Below, one piece after another: positions 24,573-34,818 of a stretch of 64,000 nucleotides of DNA. The DNA comes from CAMTWZ01 sp041749075. GTDB lineage: Bacteria > Bacteroidota > Rhodothermia > Balneolales > HLUCCA01. The notes beneath the pieces are model-generated. The model was not told where the DNA came from. It saw only the letters and a program-made list of their open reading frames with translations, and made no database searches. How positions within the stretch are numbered: position 1 is the first letter of the stretch; each line of letters begins with the position of its first letter. A program made the translations under genes and the position numbers. Location of the stretch: the NCBI GenBank assembly GCA_041749075.1, contig JBGTBY010000033.1, positions 62,001-126,000 on the forward strand, read 5' to 3'.

Positions 24573-27119
24573 ATGCCCATCCTATTCGTCCTCCTTGCGC
24601 TTATCGCGCCGCCACGTCTGTTTGACGTGATCCCTCAAAAAGCAATGCAACCACAAGGTGTGGAACAGGAGAGAGTCGCCATATCATTTGCACCCGTTTC
24701 ATCCATCATGCAATTGAGGAGGGGCGATGTGGTCGAAATGCCTACATCCGTCGGATACGAAGAGTATCGCATCGTTCGGGTGGAATCATTTGTGCCTGGT
24801 ACCGTGAGCGTCACGGCACTCGCAGTGGATGGGTCCGGCGATCATGTCGCGCTCACCTATGATGGTGACATCGTGACCGGCATCTCTCAATCCATCCGAG
24901 ACAATCGCTTCGATGTGTTTGGTTCCGGGTATCGGGCCAAGGTGAACCCAGCCGAGCTCGATCATATTTCTTGTGGTGCCGATGAATTGCACGATCCATC
25001 CGACCATTTGCCTGATGCCATGAAAATGAATCCCATCGAGCGTGTACCCGGATCCATGCAAAAATTGCTGAACGAAGCGCAATCCGTTGGTTTGGATTCG
25101 GTGACGATCGACTTACTGATGGTCTACACCCCGAAAGCCGAGATATGGGCCGATACGGCAACCGTTCGCGCACCTGGTAGTTTCAATGCCGCCGTGGCGC
25201 AAGCGATGAATTTGTCGCAACAAGCGCTGGACATCAGCAATCTGGCGATCAAATTGCGCATGGTGCATCTGCACAAAACCAATTATGACGAGGCGTCAGG
25301 TGCAAGTTCCACCGTTCACTTGCAACGACTTACCGCGCGCGCTGGCGAATCCGGATGGCCTTCCGGAACGCTTGGCTTCATGGATGAAGTGCATGCGTTG
25401 CGTGATCAGTTCGGCGCCGATTTGGTGGCCTTGTTGGTGGATGTGGACGATACCGGCGGACTCGCTTGGCGCTTGGGCAGTTATGGAGGCCGGCCGCAAA
25501 ACGGATTTTCGCTGAACCGCATCAAGCAAACCCACTTCACCTATACATTGGTCCATGAAATCGGGCACAATATGGGGAACAGCCATGGTCGTCGGCCGAC
25601 TCAGACAAGCTCCCCGGCGAATCGATTCGGCGGTTTGCATTCATATTCCACTGGGTACCAATGGACGGCTAATAATGGGGATGGTTTTGCGACCGTCATG
25701 CATTATACAAGCCCAGGTTTTACGGGTACGCCGTACTTCTCGAGCACCAGCCAACTGGTGAACGGCGTCGCCATCGGATCATCCGCCCCTGATTCACTTG
25801 GAGCCGACAATGCCCGAAGCATGAGGGAAATCCGGCGTGTGATCGCGAATTATCGCAATACAACGGTGAACCCATCCAATCTGACGGTTCCGAACGTGCT
25901 GGTTGTGAATGTGGCAAGAGGTTCGACGAAAGACGTCAGTTTGGATATGACCAATACAGGGAATGGTGATGCGCAGTGGGAGATCAGCCGGATGTACAGA
26001 CCATTGGCCAAAGGTATCGAGACACAAGCTCACGATTCGCGGGTACTGTATGAAACCGGTTTTGAAGCCGCACAAGGATTTACTATCGGGCCTCATACCA
26101 TTATCAGAGACTGGCGCACGTTTGGAAACAATACGGCTATTCAGATCAGCAACACATCCCCACGTTCCGGTTCACAGCATTTGCGGTGGTCGCAAAGCGC
26201 AGGATTGAATGCTGGCAGTTTTGCGTTCATCGATTCGCCTCAATTCGCCCCTTCACGTGCCGGGCATCATATTCTGTCGTTTGATTTCAGGCAATCGATA
26301 CCGGCTTCCCGTTTCGATATGTATGTTTATGATTCCTTCACCAATACGATGGCTCTTGGTTGGATTGTGGATGAAAATGGGAGCGTGTTCATCCGCCCAG
26401 GTCCATCAACTGGAACGTTCAATTTTCTTGGTACAGCCATACTGGGGCAATATCATACGCTTAGCGGTGAACTGGACCCATCCACTGGTAAAATCCGATA
26501 TCGTTTGAACGGAGGCAACGCATCCGAATCCGATATCAGCGGGAAAACGAGGCTAAATTTCTTGAATTTCGTGCCGCAGAACCCGGCTTCAGCAAGTCCA
26601 ACCGTTGATTTAGATAACATTCGAGCCGAACTGATTTCGGAGAATCTTCCAGGTTTCGTGTTTGGACACATCGAAGGAACCGTTCGTCCCGGCGAAGCCA
26701 AATCCATCCCCCTCACCATCGATGCGCAAGATTTGGCGATCGGATCGTATGTGGGCTTGGTCGACATTCAAACAAACAATGGAGTCCGAACGAGTCGAAT
26801 CGAAGTCAATGTGTTGGATCCTCTTTCGGTTGATGATGTGGAATTGGAAACGCCACGAGAGATCGAATTGGCGCAGAATTTCCCGAATCCGTTTAATCCG
26901 ACAACAGTGATCGGTTATCGGATATCGGAAATCGGAAGAGCCCGACTCACTATCTATGATCTTTTGGGTCGGGAAGTCGCTGTTCTGGTGGATGGAGTTC
27001 AAGCCGAGGGCATGCATTCGGTAACATTCAATGCCAGCGGCCTTTCTTCCGGAATGTATTTGTACAAGCTTGAGGCCGGTGGTCACGTTATCACCAAGAA
27101 GCTGATGTTAATGAAATAA
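24573..27119 (+). CDS. Secreted zinc metalloprotease (reprolysin-like, M12) with T9SS sorting domain
   Basis: An 848-residue protein from ATG 24573, starting with a hydrophobic signal-like segment (MPILFVLLALIAPPRLFDV). The prodomain covers about the first 170 residues. The catalytic zinc motif H328-E-x-x-H332-x-x-G-x-x-H338 (VHEIGHNMGNSH) fits the metzincin clan, with a later Met-turn candidate (VMHYTSPG). Residues about 430-560 form an immunoglobulin-like region and about 500-700 a jelly-roll (choice-of-anchor-like) region. It ends with NFPNPFNPTTVI ... KKLMLMK, a T9SS sorting domain with a heptamer array (26910-26937). It likely digests external protein. The longer frame from 24534 overlaps the terminator and is rejected. 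Confidence 0.9.
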   Translation: MPILFVLLALIAPPRLFDVIPQKAMQPQGVEQERVAISFAPVSSIMQLRRGDVVEMPTSVGYEEYRIVRVESFVPGTVSVTALAVDGSGDHVALTYDGDIVTGISQSIRDNRFDVFGSGYRAKVNPAELDHISCGADELHDPSDHLPDAMKMNPIERVPGSMQKLLNEAQSVGLDSVTIDLLMVYTPKAEIWADTATVRAPGSFNAAVAQAMNLSQQALDISNLAIKLRMVHLHKTNYDEASGASSTVHLQRLTARAGESGWPSGTLGFMDEVHALRDQFGADLVALLVDVDDTGGLAWRLGSYGGRPQNGFSLNRIKQTHFTYTLVHEIGHNMGNSHGRRPTQTSSPANRFGGLHSYSTGYQWTANNGDGFATVMHYTSPGFTGTPYFSSTSQLVNGVAIGSSAPDSLGADNARSMREIRRVIANYRNTTVNPSNLTVPNVLVVNVARGSTKDVSLDMTNTGNGDAQWEISRMYRPLAKGIETQAHDSRVLYETGFEAAQGFTIGPHTIIRDWRTFGNNTAIQISNTSPRSGSQHLRWSQSAGLNAGSFAFIDSPQFAPSRAGHHILSFDFRQSIPASRFDMYVYDSFTNTMALGWIVDENGSVFIRPGPSTGTFNFLGTAILGQYHTLSGELDPSTGKIRYRLNGGNASESDISGKTRLNFLNFVPQNPASASPTVDLDNIRAELISENLPGFVFGHIEGTVRPGEAKSIPLTIDAQDLAIGSYVGLVDIQTNNGVRTSRIEVNVLDPLSVDDVELETPREIELAQNFPNPFNPTTVIGYRISEIGRARLTIYDLLGREVAVLVDGVQAEGMHSVTFNASGLSSGMYLYKLEAGGHVITKKLMLMK
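26910..26937 (+). repeat. In-frame heptanucleotide array (ATCGGWW x4)
   Basis: Four units keep ATCGG exactly every 7 nt. They encode VIGYRISEIGR, the first strand of the sorting domain, the site occupied by other heptamers in the other three T9SS proteins. Confidence 0.8.
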
Positions 27120-27136
27120 TTTAGTCTGGATTCGTC

Positions 27137-30007
27137 ATGAAATGGTTCCTAGGCATTCTAGCCGTCATCGTCGTTTTAGTGTTGGTTGTGGTCGCATCAT
27201 TAAGTCTGTATCTGACCGATGATCGACTCAAAAGTATGGTGATGCCACCCCTTCAGGAAGCCCTGGGGGATGATGTTCAAGTCGATCGTTTGGGCTACAC
27301 GTTCTTCCGAACGTTTCCCAATCTCGGATTGATTGTGGAGGGATTGACCGTGCCGGACCAAACGGGCGACACGATTGTCAGCCTGACTTCGCTACGAGTC
27401 ACTGTTCCGATCATGCCCTTGCTGTCGGGTGAGATGCAGGTGACCCGCATTCTGGCGGATACACCGGAATTGACCTACATCGTGTATGAAGACGGCACCA
27501 CAAATATCGATTTCCTGCTCACGGAAGAAGATGAAGTCGTCGCAGATACGACCTCATCCACCATCCGACTCGATGAGATTCAAGTGGTGAACGGCCGCAT
27601 CCGTTATGATGATCGTCAGGGCGGGATGAGTGCCGATATCGAAGGTTTGGACATGACCGCATCGATCGATTTAGGCGACATCATCGGTTCGGATGTGAAT
27701 GCCAGCGCGAAAGGGGTGACCTTTGTCATGGATAGTGTGACTTACTTGACTCGACTGCCCATCACGCTACGTCAAAAATCCACGCTCGATATGGAAGCGG
27801 AAACCTTGAATTTGATCGAGGGTTTCGTGTCCATCCGTGGACTAGCGCTCAATACGACCGGCTCGATTTCGGCCTGGAGCAGCGATTCGATGGCATATAA
27901 TTTAGAGCTCGCATCCGCATCCGATGATTTCGGAGCGTTGCTTGATCTGGTTCCTGAAGAGTATGCCGATGATGTGAAAGGCATAGAAACCCGTGGCGCA
28001 CTCACATTGAAAGGCACAGTGAACGGCGATTTATCGATGGAGTACCCGAATTTCGATTTCGTGCTGGCCGTGACGGATGGATTCCTCAAACATCCATCCG
28101 CTGCGAAACCCATCGAAGACATCCAGGTGGATATGGCTGCGACCAATGCCCGCATCACCATCACAACCTTCCGGGCTCGTGCCGAGCAGAATACCGTGAA
28201 TGTGACCGGATCATTGGATCGTCCGCTTGAACGCACCGCCGAATTTGTATTGGATGCGGTTGTGAAAGCGGATCTGGGCACCCTCGAAACGTATTATCCG
28301 ATATCGGATTTCGGTGTCACATTGAGAGGATTGCTGGATTTGGACGCCAAGGCGAATGGTCGTGTCGATGCGCCCGACCGCGCGGTGTTTAATGCCAATC
28401 TGACATTGAAAGACGGATGGATGAAGTACACCGAGGTTGAAAAGCCGATCGAGAACATCCAGATGGTGGTCACATCCACACAAGAATTGCTCACGATCCG
28501 TTCCATGAGCGCGAATGCCGCGTCGAACATGGTATCCTTGACCGGAACGGTGCGTCAGCCATTGGATATGGATAAAGCTCGGTTCGACATCAATGCCACT
28601 GCGAACATGAATCTGGAGTCTTTGAAAGAGTTTTACCCCATCGACGAAGACACTCTCACGCTGCGCGGCCAATTGCAATTCAATGCGAAAGCGAATGGAT
28701 TGGTATCCAATCCGGAAACAGCCTTGGCCAGTGGAGATCTCAAACTGGCGAATGGCAGTATCCAATACCATTCCATCGCCGATACGATGCGTGTGAGCGG
28801 TGGAATCCGTGCGGATGTGCGCTTCAACGGCGCCATGGACAAACTGGCCGACATGAAGTTCAACGGTGGCATGAATGTGGCCAGTTTCTCGGTGTCATCT
28901 CCTGCACTGGATAACCCCGTCACAAATATGAACGGGGACTTGATTTTCAGTGATGCGAATGTGGAACTCAAGAGTTTTGTGTTCCAGATGGGTTCGTCCG
29001 ATTTCTCCATCACAGGTTCAGCGGTGCAATACAAGAACTTTTTCGAAGCAGTCGGAAGCGCCTCGCCGATGCGCCTGAATGCGCAATATGTGTCCCGTTT
29101 TCTGAATGTGGACGAAATCTACGATATCAACGACACCAACGACGATCCGCTGTACATGGAACTTCCGAACCTGAGCAGCACATTGACCGCCCGCATCGAT
29201 TCAATGGTGTTTGTCGGGATGTCGATCACCAAGATCCAAGGCAAGGCCAACACCACGCCGAAGATGCTCGAAATGAACGAATCTTCGGCGAATGCGTTCG
29301 GCGGAGCGATGTCCGGATACATGAAATGGGACATCCCGCAACCCAATTACACCTGGGTCACGTTCCGAGGCGATCTGACCAATGTGCGGAGCGAGCAGTT
29401 CTTCAAAGAATTCAAATTAGGTGGGAAGAGCGACTTCCATAAGTACATCAGCGGTGGATTGACGGCTAAAGCGAATTTTGTGACTGCCATGGATGAGATG
29501 TTGGTTCAAGATGCGAAAACCATTCAGGCGGATGGATCTTTTGGAATGGATCGTGCTCGCATCAAAGATCATCCTTATCAAGTGAGAATCGCGGATTTGT
29601 TGGGACTCGCTGAAATGAAGGATGTGTCGCTCGATGCGTGGACCGCGACCTTCCTGATCAAAGACGGATTGATGACACTTCGCGATATGAACCTCACCAG
29701 CAAGGATATCGGGCTCAATTTGAACGGAACCCATAATTTGGTGACGGATCAGATCAATTACAAAGTCCACATCACGCTACCCGGTAGTTATGGAAACCGG
29801 TTGGAGCGCTTGCTGACCAAAGATGGCGTGGAAGCCCTGAAGAATAAAGACGGGATGATTGTCGTGCCGATGGGAATCACAGGAACATCGACCGATCCGA
29901 CGGTAGGATTGGATCGTGATTATTTGCAAAACGCCATCAAAGACTATTTGATCAAAAAAGGATCTGACGCGGCGAACCGGCTTTTACAGGGCATCATTCG
30001 GAATTAA
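27137..30007 (+). CDS. AsmA-like family protein
   Basis: A 956-residue protein with an N-terminal membrane anchor (residues about 2-26) and a long chain of repeating beta-strand units, as in AsmA/TamB/YhdP-type proteins. Family-like parts are the N-terminal LSLYLTDDRLKSMVMPPLQEALG and FRTFPNLGLIVEGLTVPD. The middle repeats the pattern LxLDAKANGRV... and the C-terminus contains SKDIGLNLNGTHNLVTDQINYKVHI. Such proteins span the periplasm and are thought to conduct phospholipids to the outer membrane. The gene starts 17 nt after the metalloprotease gene. Substrate is inferred from the family only. Confidence 0.85.
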   Translation: MKWFLGILAVIVVLVLVVVASLSLYLTDDRLKSMVMPPLQEALGDDVQVDRLGYTFFRTFPNLGLIVEGLTVPDQTGDTIVSLTSLRVTVPIMPLLSGEMQVTRILADTPELTYIVYEDGTTNIDFLLTEEDEVVADTTSSTIRLDEIQVVNGRIRYDDRQGGMSADIEGLDMTASIDLGDIIGSDVNASAKGVTFVMDSVTYLTRLPITLRQKSTLDMEAETLNLIEGFVSIRGLALNTTGSISAWSSDSMAYNLELASASDDFGALLDLVPEEYADDVKGIETRGALTLKGTVNGDLSMEYPNFDFVLAVTDGFLKHPSAAKPIEDIQVDMAATNARITITTFRARAEQNTVNVTGSLDRPLERTAEFVLDAVVKADLGTLETYYPISDFGVTLRGLLDLDAKANGRVDAPDRAVFNANLTLKDGWMKYTEVEKPIENIQMVVTSTQELLTIRSMSANAASNMVSLTGTVRQPLDMDKARFDINATANMNLESLKEFYPIDEDTLTLRGQLQFNAKANGLVSNPETALASGDLKLANGSIQYHSIADTMRVSGGIRADVRFNGAMDKLADMKFNGGMNVASFSVSSPALDNPVTNMNGDLIFSDANVELKSFVFQMGSSDFSITGSAVQYKNFFEAVGSASPMRLNAQYVSRFLNVDEIYDINDTNDDPLYMELPNLSSTLTARIDSMVFVGMSITKIQGKANTTPKMLEMNESSANAFGGAMSGYMKWDIPQPNYTWVTFRGDLTNVRSEQFFKEFKLGGKSDFHKYISGGLTAKANFVTAMDEMLVQDAKTIQADGSFGMDRARIKDHPYQVRIADLLGLAEMKDVSLDAWTATFLIKDGLMTLRDMNLTSKDIGLNLNGTHNLVTDQINYKVHITLPGSYGNRLERLLTKDGVEALKNKDGMIVVPMGITGTSTDPTVGLDRDYLQNAIKDYLIKKGSDAANRLLQGIIRN

Positions 30008-30017
30008 CAGGTTTTAT

Positions 30018-30059
30018 ACAGGGTTAAATAATCCCCTGTTGACCCGCTATATTTAGCGG
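30018..30059 (+). promoter_or_regulatory. Two hairpins in the AsmA-pullulanase spacer, one abutting the start codon
   Basis: ACAGGG/CCCTGT (30018-30039) is a weak hairpin with no T-run. CCGCTA-TATT-TAGCGG (30044-30059) is perfect and ends 1 nt before the pullulanase ATG at 30061. It contains TATATTT, a -10-like motif at 30048-30054, so it may be an operator over the promoter. Confidence 0.4.
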
Positions 30060-30060
30060 T

Positions 30061-32781
30061 ATGAAACACCTTTTATTGCTCCTGTTACTGGCAGCATCGT
30101 GCGCCCGACCCGAACCCGTATCCATCCAAGGCGCATCGGCGCATTGGATCAGCTCCTCTCAATTGGTTTGGGATGCACCCGCAACCGCGTCCCGATTCGA
30201 ACTACGCTATAGCCTCGTGGCGGACATCGAAGTCTCAGATGACGGCGTGACCGGCGGTGAACGGCTCGATATCCAACCCGGCGGCACACCCATCGATACA
30301 TTGACGGATCGATATCGTCACATCCGAAACTGGCCCGTGTTTCAAGTCGATGTCGACGAATCGGTGATCAAAGACGCCCTCAAAGGTCAACTGGTGGCTA
30401 TCGCCTATGATGAAGCAGGAAAACCAGTGCAAGCCACACGCGTTCAAACAGCCGGAGTGATCGATGAATTGTATGCGTTTGATGGGGTTTTGGGTCAGGT
30501 TTACGGTCCGAATGCCATCACACTCACTCTTTGGGCGCCGACCGCTCAATCCGTTTTATTGAATTTGTATGATGCGGAAAAGAATCTGACGTCGACCGTT
30601 CAACCCGAATCGACCGCACCAGCTCCTGGTGTGTATCGGTTCACATTACCGCGTTCGAGCGACCGAACCTTCTATACCTACACGGTTAGCGCCTATCATC
30701 CGGAAAACGGACTCATCAACCGCATTGACGTGACCGATCCTTATTCGTTGAGTTTGTCGATGGACAGCAAACATAGCCAATTGGTGGATTTGAACGATCG
30801 CTCGCTGAAACCGGCCGGATGGGATGCCCTGAAAAAATCATTGCCCCGCGCGACCGACATCACCTTGTATGAAGCGCATCTGCGGGATTTCAGCATCTTC
30901 GATGAACGTGTTCCTGCTGAGCATCGAGGTACCTACTTGGCCTTCACGCATGTGAACAGCACAGCGATGCGCCATCTGAAACGACTTTCCGATGCGGGCT
31001 TGTCCCACCTTCATCTGCTGCCGCTGAACGATATCGGTTCTGTGATCGAAGACCGTTCCAAGCGCATCGACATCCAAGATGAATCCGAATCCGGCACGTT
31101 CTTCGAGAAATTTGTTCGTTGGGCGGATGAGGACCCGATCACCGAACGCATCCAACGTCCATATAGTGAGCCGAGTCGGGCGAACGGATTATCGGGCAAA
31201 GACGGATTCAATTGGGGCTATGATCCGGTCCATTTCAATGTCCCGGAGGGGAGTTATAGCACGGAGCCCGATGGTCCGACGCGGATCAAGGAGCTTCGTG
31301 ACATGGTAGGCGCGCTGCATGGCATCGGGTTGAATGTGGTGGTGGATGTGGTCTACAACCACACGTACGAAACAGGCCTGCGCACGACCTCGGTACTCGA
31401 TAAAATTGTGCCGGGCTACTACTACCGCTACGATGCGGTAAGCGGGGATGTGGCCACATCCACCTGTTGCTTCAATACCGCCGCGGAAAACAAGATGATG
31501 GAAAAACTCATCATCGATTCCGTTCTGCTATGGGCGAAGCAATACAAGATCGATTCCTTTCGGTTTGATCTGATGGGCCACCATCCAAAAGCGGTGCTCG
31601 TCCGCCTCCGCGAAGAACTCGCCAAACTCACATTGGCGCGCGATGGCGTGGATGGAGCCAACATCTACATTTATGGGGAAGGATGGAATTTCGGGGAAGT
31701 GGCCGATAACCGCGTCTTCGAGCAAGCTACCCAATTCAACATGGGCGGAACCGGAATCGGTAACTTCAACGACCGAATGCGGGACGGCATTCGAGGTGGC
31801 AACTTCACCGACCGCGGACGTTTCCAAGGCTTCACTAACGGGCAATTCTTGTTTCCGAATGAAGAAGCCGGAACGGATGCGGCCGCACAAAAAGCCGCTT
31901 TGCTGGAAGCAGGAGATCGGATCCGTGTCGGACTTGCCGGCAACCTCAGCACCTATATTTATGAAAATCGCTTCGGAGAGATTGTGAATGGAGGAAATGA
32001 GTGGATCGGATATACCCTTCAGCCTCAAGAAACCATCAATTATATCGACAAGCACGACAACGAAACGTTCTGGGACAACACACAAACCAAGTTACCTGGC
32101 GGTTTTTCAATGGAAGACCGTGTGAAGGTGCATCTGCTGAGCAATGCGATGATCAATTTCGGTCAGGGCGTGCCTTTTTATCAGATGGGGACAGATATCC
32201 TTCGTTCGAAATCCCTCGATCGCAACAGTTATGATTCGGGCGATTGGTTCAATCGGGTTGACTTCACGATGGAAACCCACAATTGGGGTCTCGGACTTCC
32301 ACCGGTTTGGGACAATCGTCAGCGTTGGGATGCCATGCGCGATTTCCTCACCAATCCGAACATCACCATCACGAAAGAGCATATGGCCGAAGCACACGAC
32401 GGATTTTTGCAACAACTCCGCATCCGGTATCTGTCGCCACTATTCCGTTTGTTGGAAGCGGATGATGTTCACAAACGATTGGCATTCCATAACACAGGTC
32501 CGGATCAAGTTCCTGGACTCATCGTGATGTCCATTTCGGATGCACCATGCGGCGGCGACGATTTGGATCCGGCCTTGGATGGAATCTTGGTCGTGTTCAA
32601 TGCCACGCAGACGGATCATCAAATCACATCGCCAGTAGCCGGACTCCGGGTGCATCCTTTTTCGAAAGGATCGGAAACGGTGGATGCGGATGTGGTCACG
32701 GTTCCGGCTTTGAGCGCGGGCGTCTTCGTCAAGCCACAACGTGGTGCACGCGGAGAGTTCGTGTGCAACACCCGGATGTGA
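30061..32781 (+). CDS. pulA: Type I pullulanase-like glycoside hydrolase (GH13) lipoprotein
   Basis: A 906-residue lipoprotein (lipobox LAASC, lipidated Cys17) that cuts alpha-1,6 branches of pullulan, starch or glycogen. After a beta-rich region, a CBM48-like domain (about 145-235) precedes the GH13 barrel. Motifs: YNWGYDP-type NWGYDPVHFNVPEGSY, region I DVVYNHT, region II FRFDLMG with nucleophile D503, region III IYGEGWNFGE with acid/base E540, region IV YIDKHDNE with D666. The C-terminus adds a beta-sandwich. It acts at the outer membrane or in the periplasm to debranch glucans. It ends 3 nt from the convergent response regulator. Confidence 0.92.
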   Translation: MKHLLLLLLLAASCARPEPVSIQGASAHWISSSQLVWDAPATASRFELRYSLVADIEVSDDGVTGGERLDIQPGGTPIDTLTDRYRHIRNWPVFQVDVDESVIKDALKGQLVAIAYDEAGKPVQATRVQTAGVIDELYAFDGVLGQVYGPNAITLTLWAPTAQSVLLNLYDAEKNLTSTVQPESTAPAPGVYRFTLPRSSDRTFYTYTVSAYHPENGLINRIDVTDPYSLSLSMDSKHSQLVDLNDRSLKPAGWDALKKSLPRATDITLYEAHLRDFSIFDERVPAEHRGTYLAFTHVNSTAMRHLKRLSDAGLSHLHLLPLNDIGSVIEDRSKRIDIQDESESGTFFEKFVRWADEDPITERIQRPYSEPSRANGLSGKDGFNWGYDPVHFNVPEGSYSTEPDGPTRIKELRDMVGALHGIGLNVVVDVVYNHTYETGLRTTSVLDKIVPGYYYRYDAVSGDVATSTCCFNTAAENKMMEKLIIDSVLLWAKQYKIDSFRFDLMGHHPKAVLVRLREELAKLTLARDGVDGANIYIYGEGWNFGEVADNRVFEQATQFNMGGTGIGNFNDRMRDGIRGGNFTDRGRFQGFTNGQFLFPNEEAGTDAAAQKAALLEAGDRIRVGLAGNLSTYIYENRFGEIVNGGNEWIGYTLQPQETINYIDKHDNETFWDNTQTKLPGGFSMEDRVKVHLLSNAMINFGQGVPFYQMGTDILRSKSLDRNSYDSGDWFNRVDFTMETHNWGLGLPPVWDNRQRWDAMRDFLTNPNITITKEHMAEAHDGFLQQLRIRYLSPLFRLLEADDVHKRLAFHNTGPDQVPGLIVMSISDAPCGGDDLDPALDGILVVFNATQTDHQITSPVAGLRVHPFSKGSETVDADVVTVPALSAGVFVKPQRGARGEFVCNTRM

Positions 32782-32784
32782 GTC

Positions 32785-33174
32785 TTATAGCAATTCGATG
32801 AGATGCTTGACTTTCTCATGGTTCAATGGCTTATCCATGAAATCCACCACATAGGGTGATTCGAATGCTAGGGCCCGGTCTTTTGGATCCATCGATGAAC
32901 TAAGCATCACAATTTTGACTTTCTGTTTCAAATCATCGGGCATGTGGCTGAACTCATCCAAAAATGTGAAGCCGTTCATGACAGGCATCAGGATATCTAG
33001 GAGTATCAGATCTGGGATGTTATTCCCGCTATCATACGAAGTGGAAAGGTCAGACAGAGCCCTTGTAGCCGTATTCACGTACTTCACCGATGAAAAGTAC
33101 CCTGATTTTTCAAGGTATCTGGAGTTGACGATGTTGATGATGGCGTCATCATCGATAAGAAGCACGGATTTCAT
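32785..33174 (-). CDS. Single-domain response regulator (CheY-like)
   Basis: A 129-residue receiver without output domain: acidic D8-D10, phosphoacceptor D60 in LILLDILMPVMNG, T/S site (MLSSSMD) and K113 in DKPLNH. It is likely a phosphotransfer or allosteric partner for one of the REC-first kinases; sequence cannot say which. Divergent from glpK. The family variant with an insert after alpha2 (STSYDSGNNIPDL) is common in Bacteroidota. Confidence 0.9.
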   Translation of the reverse strand: MKSVLLIDDDAIINIVNSRYLEKSGYFSSVKYVNTATRALSDLSTSYDSGNNIPDLILLDILMPVMNGFTFLDEFSHMPDDLKQKVKIVMLSSSMDPKDRALAFESPYVVDFMDKPLNHEKVKHLIELL

Positions 33175-33186
33175 AAATAGCGGGGG

Positions 33187-33219
33187 TTGACGAATTAGCT
33201 CGAAATGAGTCTATCTTCA
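33187..33219 (+). promoter_or_regulatory. Candidate promoter of glpK
   Basis: TTGACG at 33187 and TATCTTCA at 33212 are spaced as expected for a Bacteroidota -33/-7 promoter (TTG ... TAnnTTTG). The predicted 5' leader would be about 30 nt. Tentative. Confidence 0.35.
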
Positions 33220-33252
33220 CATAGAATACATACGAAACCAGAGGTCTTCCAA

Positions 33253-34749
33253 ATGTCGACACAATTTATTCTCGCCCTTGATCAGGGTACGACCAGTTCA
33301 CGTGCGATTGTTTTCGATCAGAAAGGGTCTGTGATCGCCTCCGCGCAAAAAGAATTCACCCAAATTTATCCGAAACCGGGATGGGTGGAGCACGATGGGA
33401 ACGAGATTTGGGCCACGCAAGCCGGCGTCGCAGCCGAGGCCATCACCCATGCCGGATTGAATGGCACGAACATCGCTGCCATCGGCATCACCAATCAGCG
33501 GGAAACCACGCTCATTTGGGATCGGGCCACTGGCAAACCCGTATATAATGCCATAGTGTGGCAGGATCGTCGCACATCCGCCTATTGTGATGAGCTTCGA
33601 AAAGCGGGTCATGCGGATGTGATCCGTGCCAAAACCGGACTCATCCTCGACGCTTATTTCTCCGCCACGAAGATCCGATGGATCCTCGAAAATGTGAAGG
33701 GAGTCCGCGAACGTGCCGAAAAGGGTGAGTTATGCTTCGGCACGATGGATACCTGGCTGGTCTGGAATTTCACGAAGGGGGAGGTGCATGTGACCGATGC
33801 AACAAACGCATCCCGGACCATGCTGTACGACATCCATAAGGGTCGTTGGGATGATGATTTGTTATCCCTGTTCAACATTCCTGCGAGCCTGCTTCCGACC
33901 GTGAAATCCTCGAGTGAAGTGTACGGTCATACCAAGACCACCATTTTTGCAAGCAAGGTTCCGATCGCCGGCATCGCGGGGGATCAGCAAGCGGCGTTGT
34001 TCGGTCAGCGTTGCATCACCTCCGGCATGGTGAAAAACACCTATGGTACCGGTTGCTTCATGGTGATGAATACCGGAACAACACCCATCGTCTCAAAAAA
34101 CAACCTGCTCACGACGATCGCTTGGGATGTGGACGGCAAAGTGGAATACGCCCTTGAAGGGAGCATTTTCATCGCAGGAGCGATCGTGCAGTGGCTGCGC
34201 GACGAGCTGGGCATCATCCGCACATCATCAGATGTCGAGACATTGGCGGCAACGGTTCCTGATTCAGGCGGTGTGTACGTGGTTCCGGCGTTTGCCGGAT
34301 TGGGTGCACCGCATTGGGATTCGGATGCGCGAGGCACGCTAACCGGACTCACCCGCGGATCCAAAGCCGCGCACATCGCCCGCGCCGCATTGGATAGCAT
34401 CGCCTATCAGACGATGGATGTTCTTAAGGCGATGGAAGCCGATTCCGGCATCCCGATTCGTGAATTGCGTGTGGATGGGGGCGCCACAGCGAACAATCTG
34501 CTGATGCAATTCCAATCGGATATACTGGGTGTGCCGGTTTCAAGACCCAAAACACTCGAAACGACCGCCCTTGGGGCCGCTTACCTCGCCGGCTTGGCTG
34601 TCGGCTACTGGGGAAGTCAGGCCGACATCAACTCCCAATGGCAGGAAGACCGGAAATTCACTCCCGCTCGGTCCAAAGCGGATGTGGATGCACTCACCCA
34701 AGGATGGAACCGCGCGCTTGGGGCCGCCATCGCTTGGGCTAAATCGTAA
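33253..34749 (+). CDS. glpK: Glycerol kinase
   Basis: A 498-residue FGGY-family kinase that phosphorylates glycerol to sn-glycerol 3-phosphate with ATP. It has the N-terminal phosphate-binding LALDQGTTSSRAIVFD, glycerol-site residues in NQRETT and QDRR, the DVRTSA-equivalent loop DRRTSAYC, and the C-terminal GGATANNLLMQFQSDILGVPV. Length is the family norm. ATG 33253 fits the family start; a longer frame from 33205 is rejected. The adjacent glpF makes a glycerol uptake unit. A GC-rich palindrome separates them. Confidence 0.97.
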   Translation: MSTQFILALDQGTTSSRAIVFDQKGSVIASAQKEFTQIYPKPGWVEHDGNEIWATQAGVAAEAITHAGLNGTNIAAIGITNQRETTLIWDRATGKPVYNAIVWQDRRTSAYCDELRKAGHADVIRAKTGLILDAYFSATKIRWILENVKGVRERAEKGELCFGTMDTWLVWNFTKGEVHVTDATNASRTMLYDIHKGRWDDDLLSLFNIPASLLPTVKSSSEVYGHTKTTIFASKVPIAGIAGDQQAALFGQRCITSGMVKNTYGTGCFMVMNTGTTPIVSKNNLLTTIAWDVDGKVEYALEGSIFIAGAIVQWLRDELGIIRTSSDVETLAATVPDSGGVYVVPAFAGLGAPHWDSDARGTLTGLTRGSKAAHIARAALDSIAYQTMDVLKAMEADSGIPIRELRVDGGATANNLLMQFQSDILGVPVSRPKTLETTALGAAYLAGLAVGYWGSQADINSQWQEDRKFTPARSKADVDALTQGWNRALGAAIAWAKS

Positions 34750-34781
34750 GGCCGCCTCGCTTACGCATATATAACCAGTAA

Positions 34782-34800
34782 GGGCGCATCGCATGCGCCC
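34782..34800. repeat. GC-rich palindrome between glpK and glpF
   Basis: GGGCGCAT-CGC-ATGCGCCC, the same as the second half of the twin element in rsmA (21363-21381), apart from the three-base spacer. Confidence 0.8.
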
Positions 34801-34818
34801 CACAAACAACAAACCACT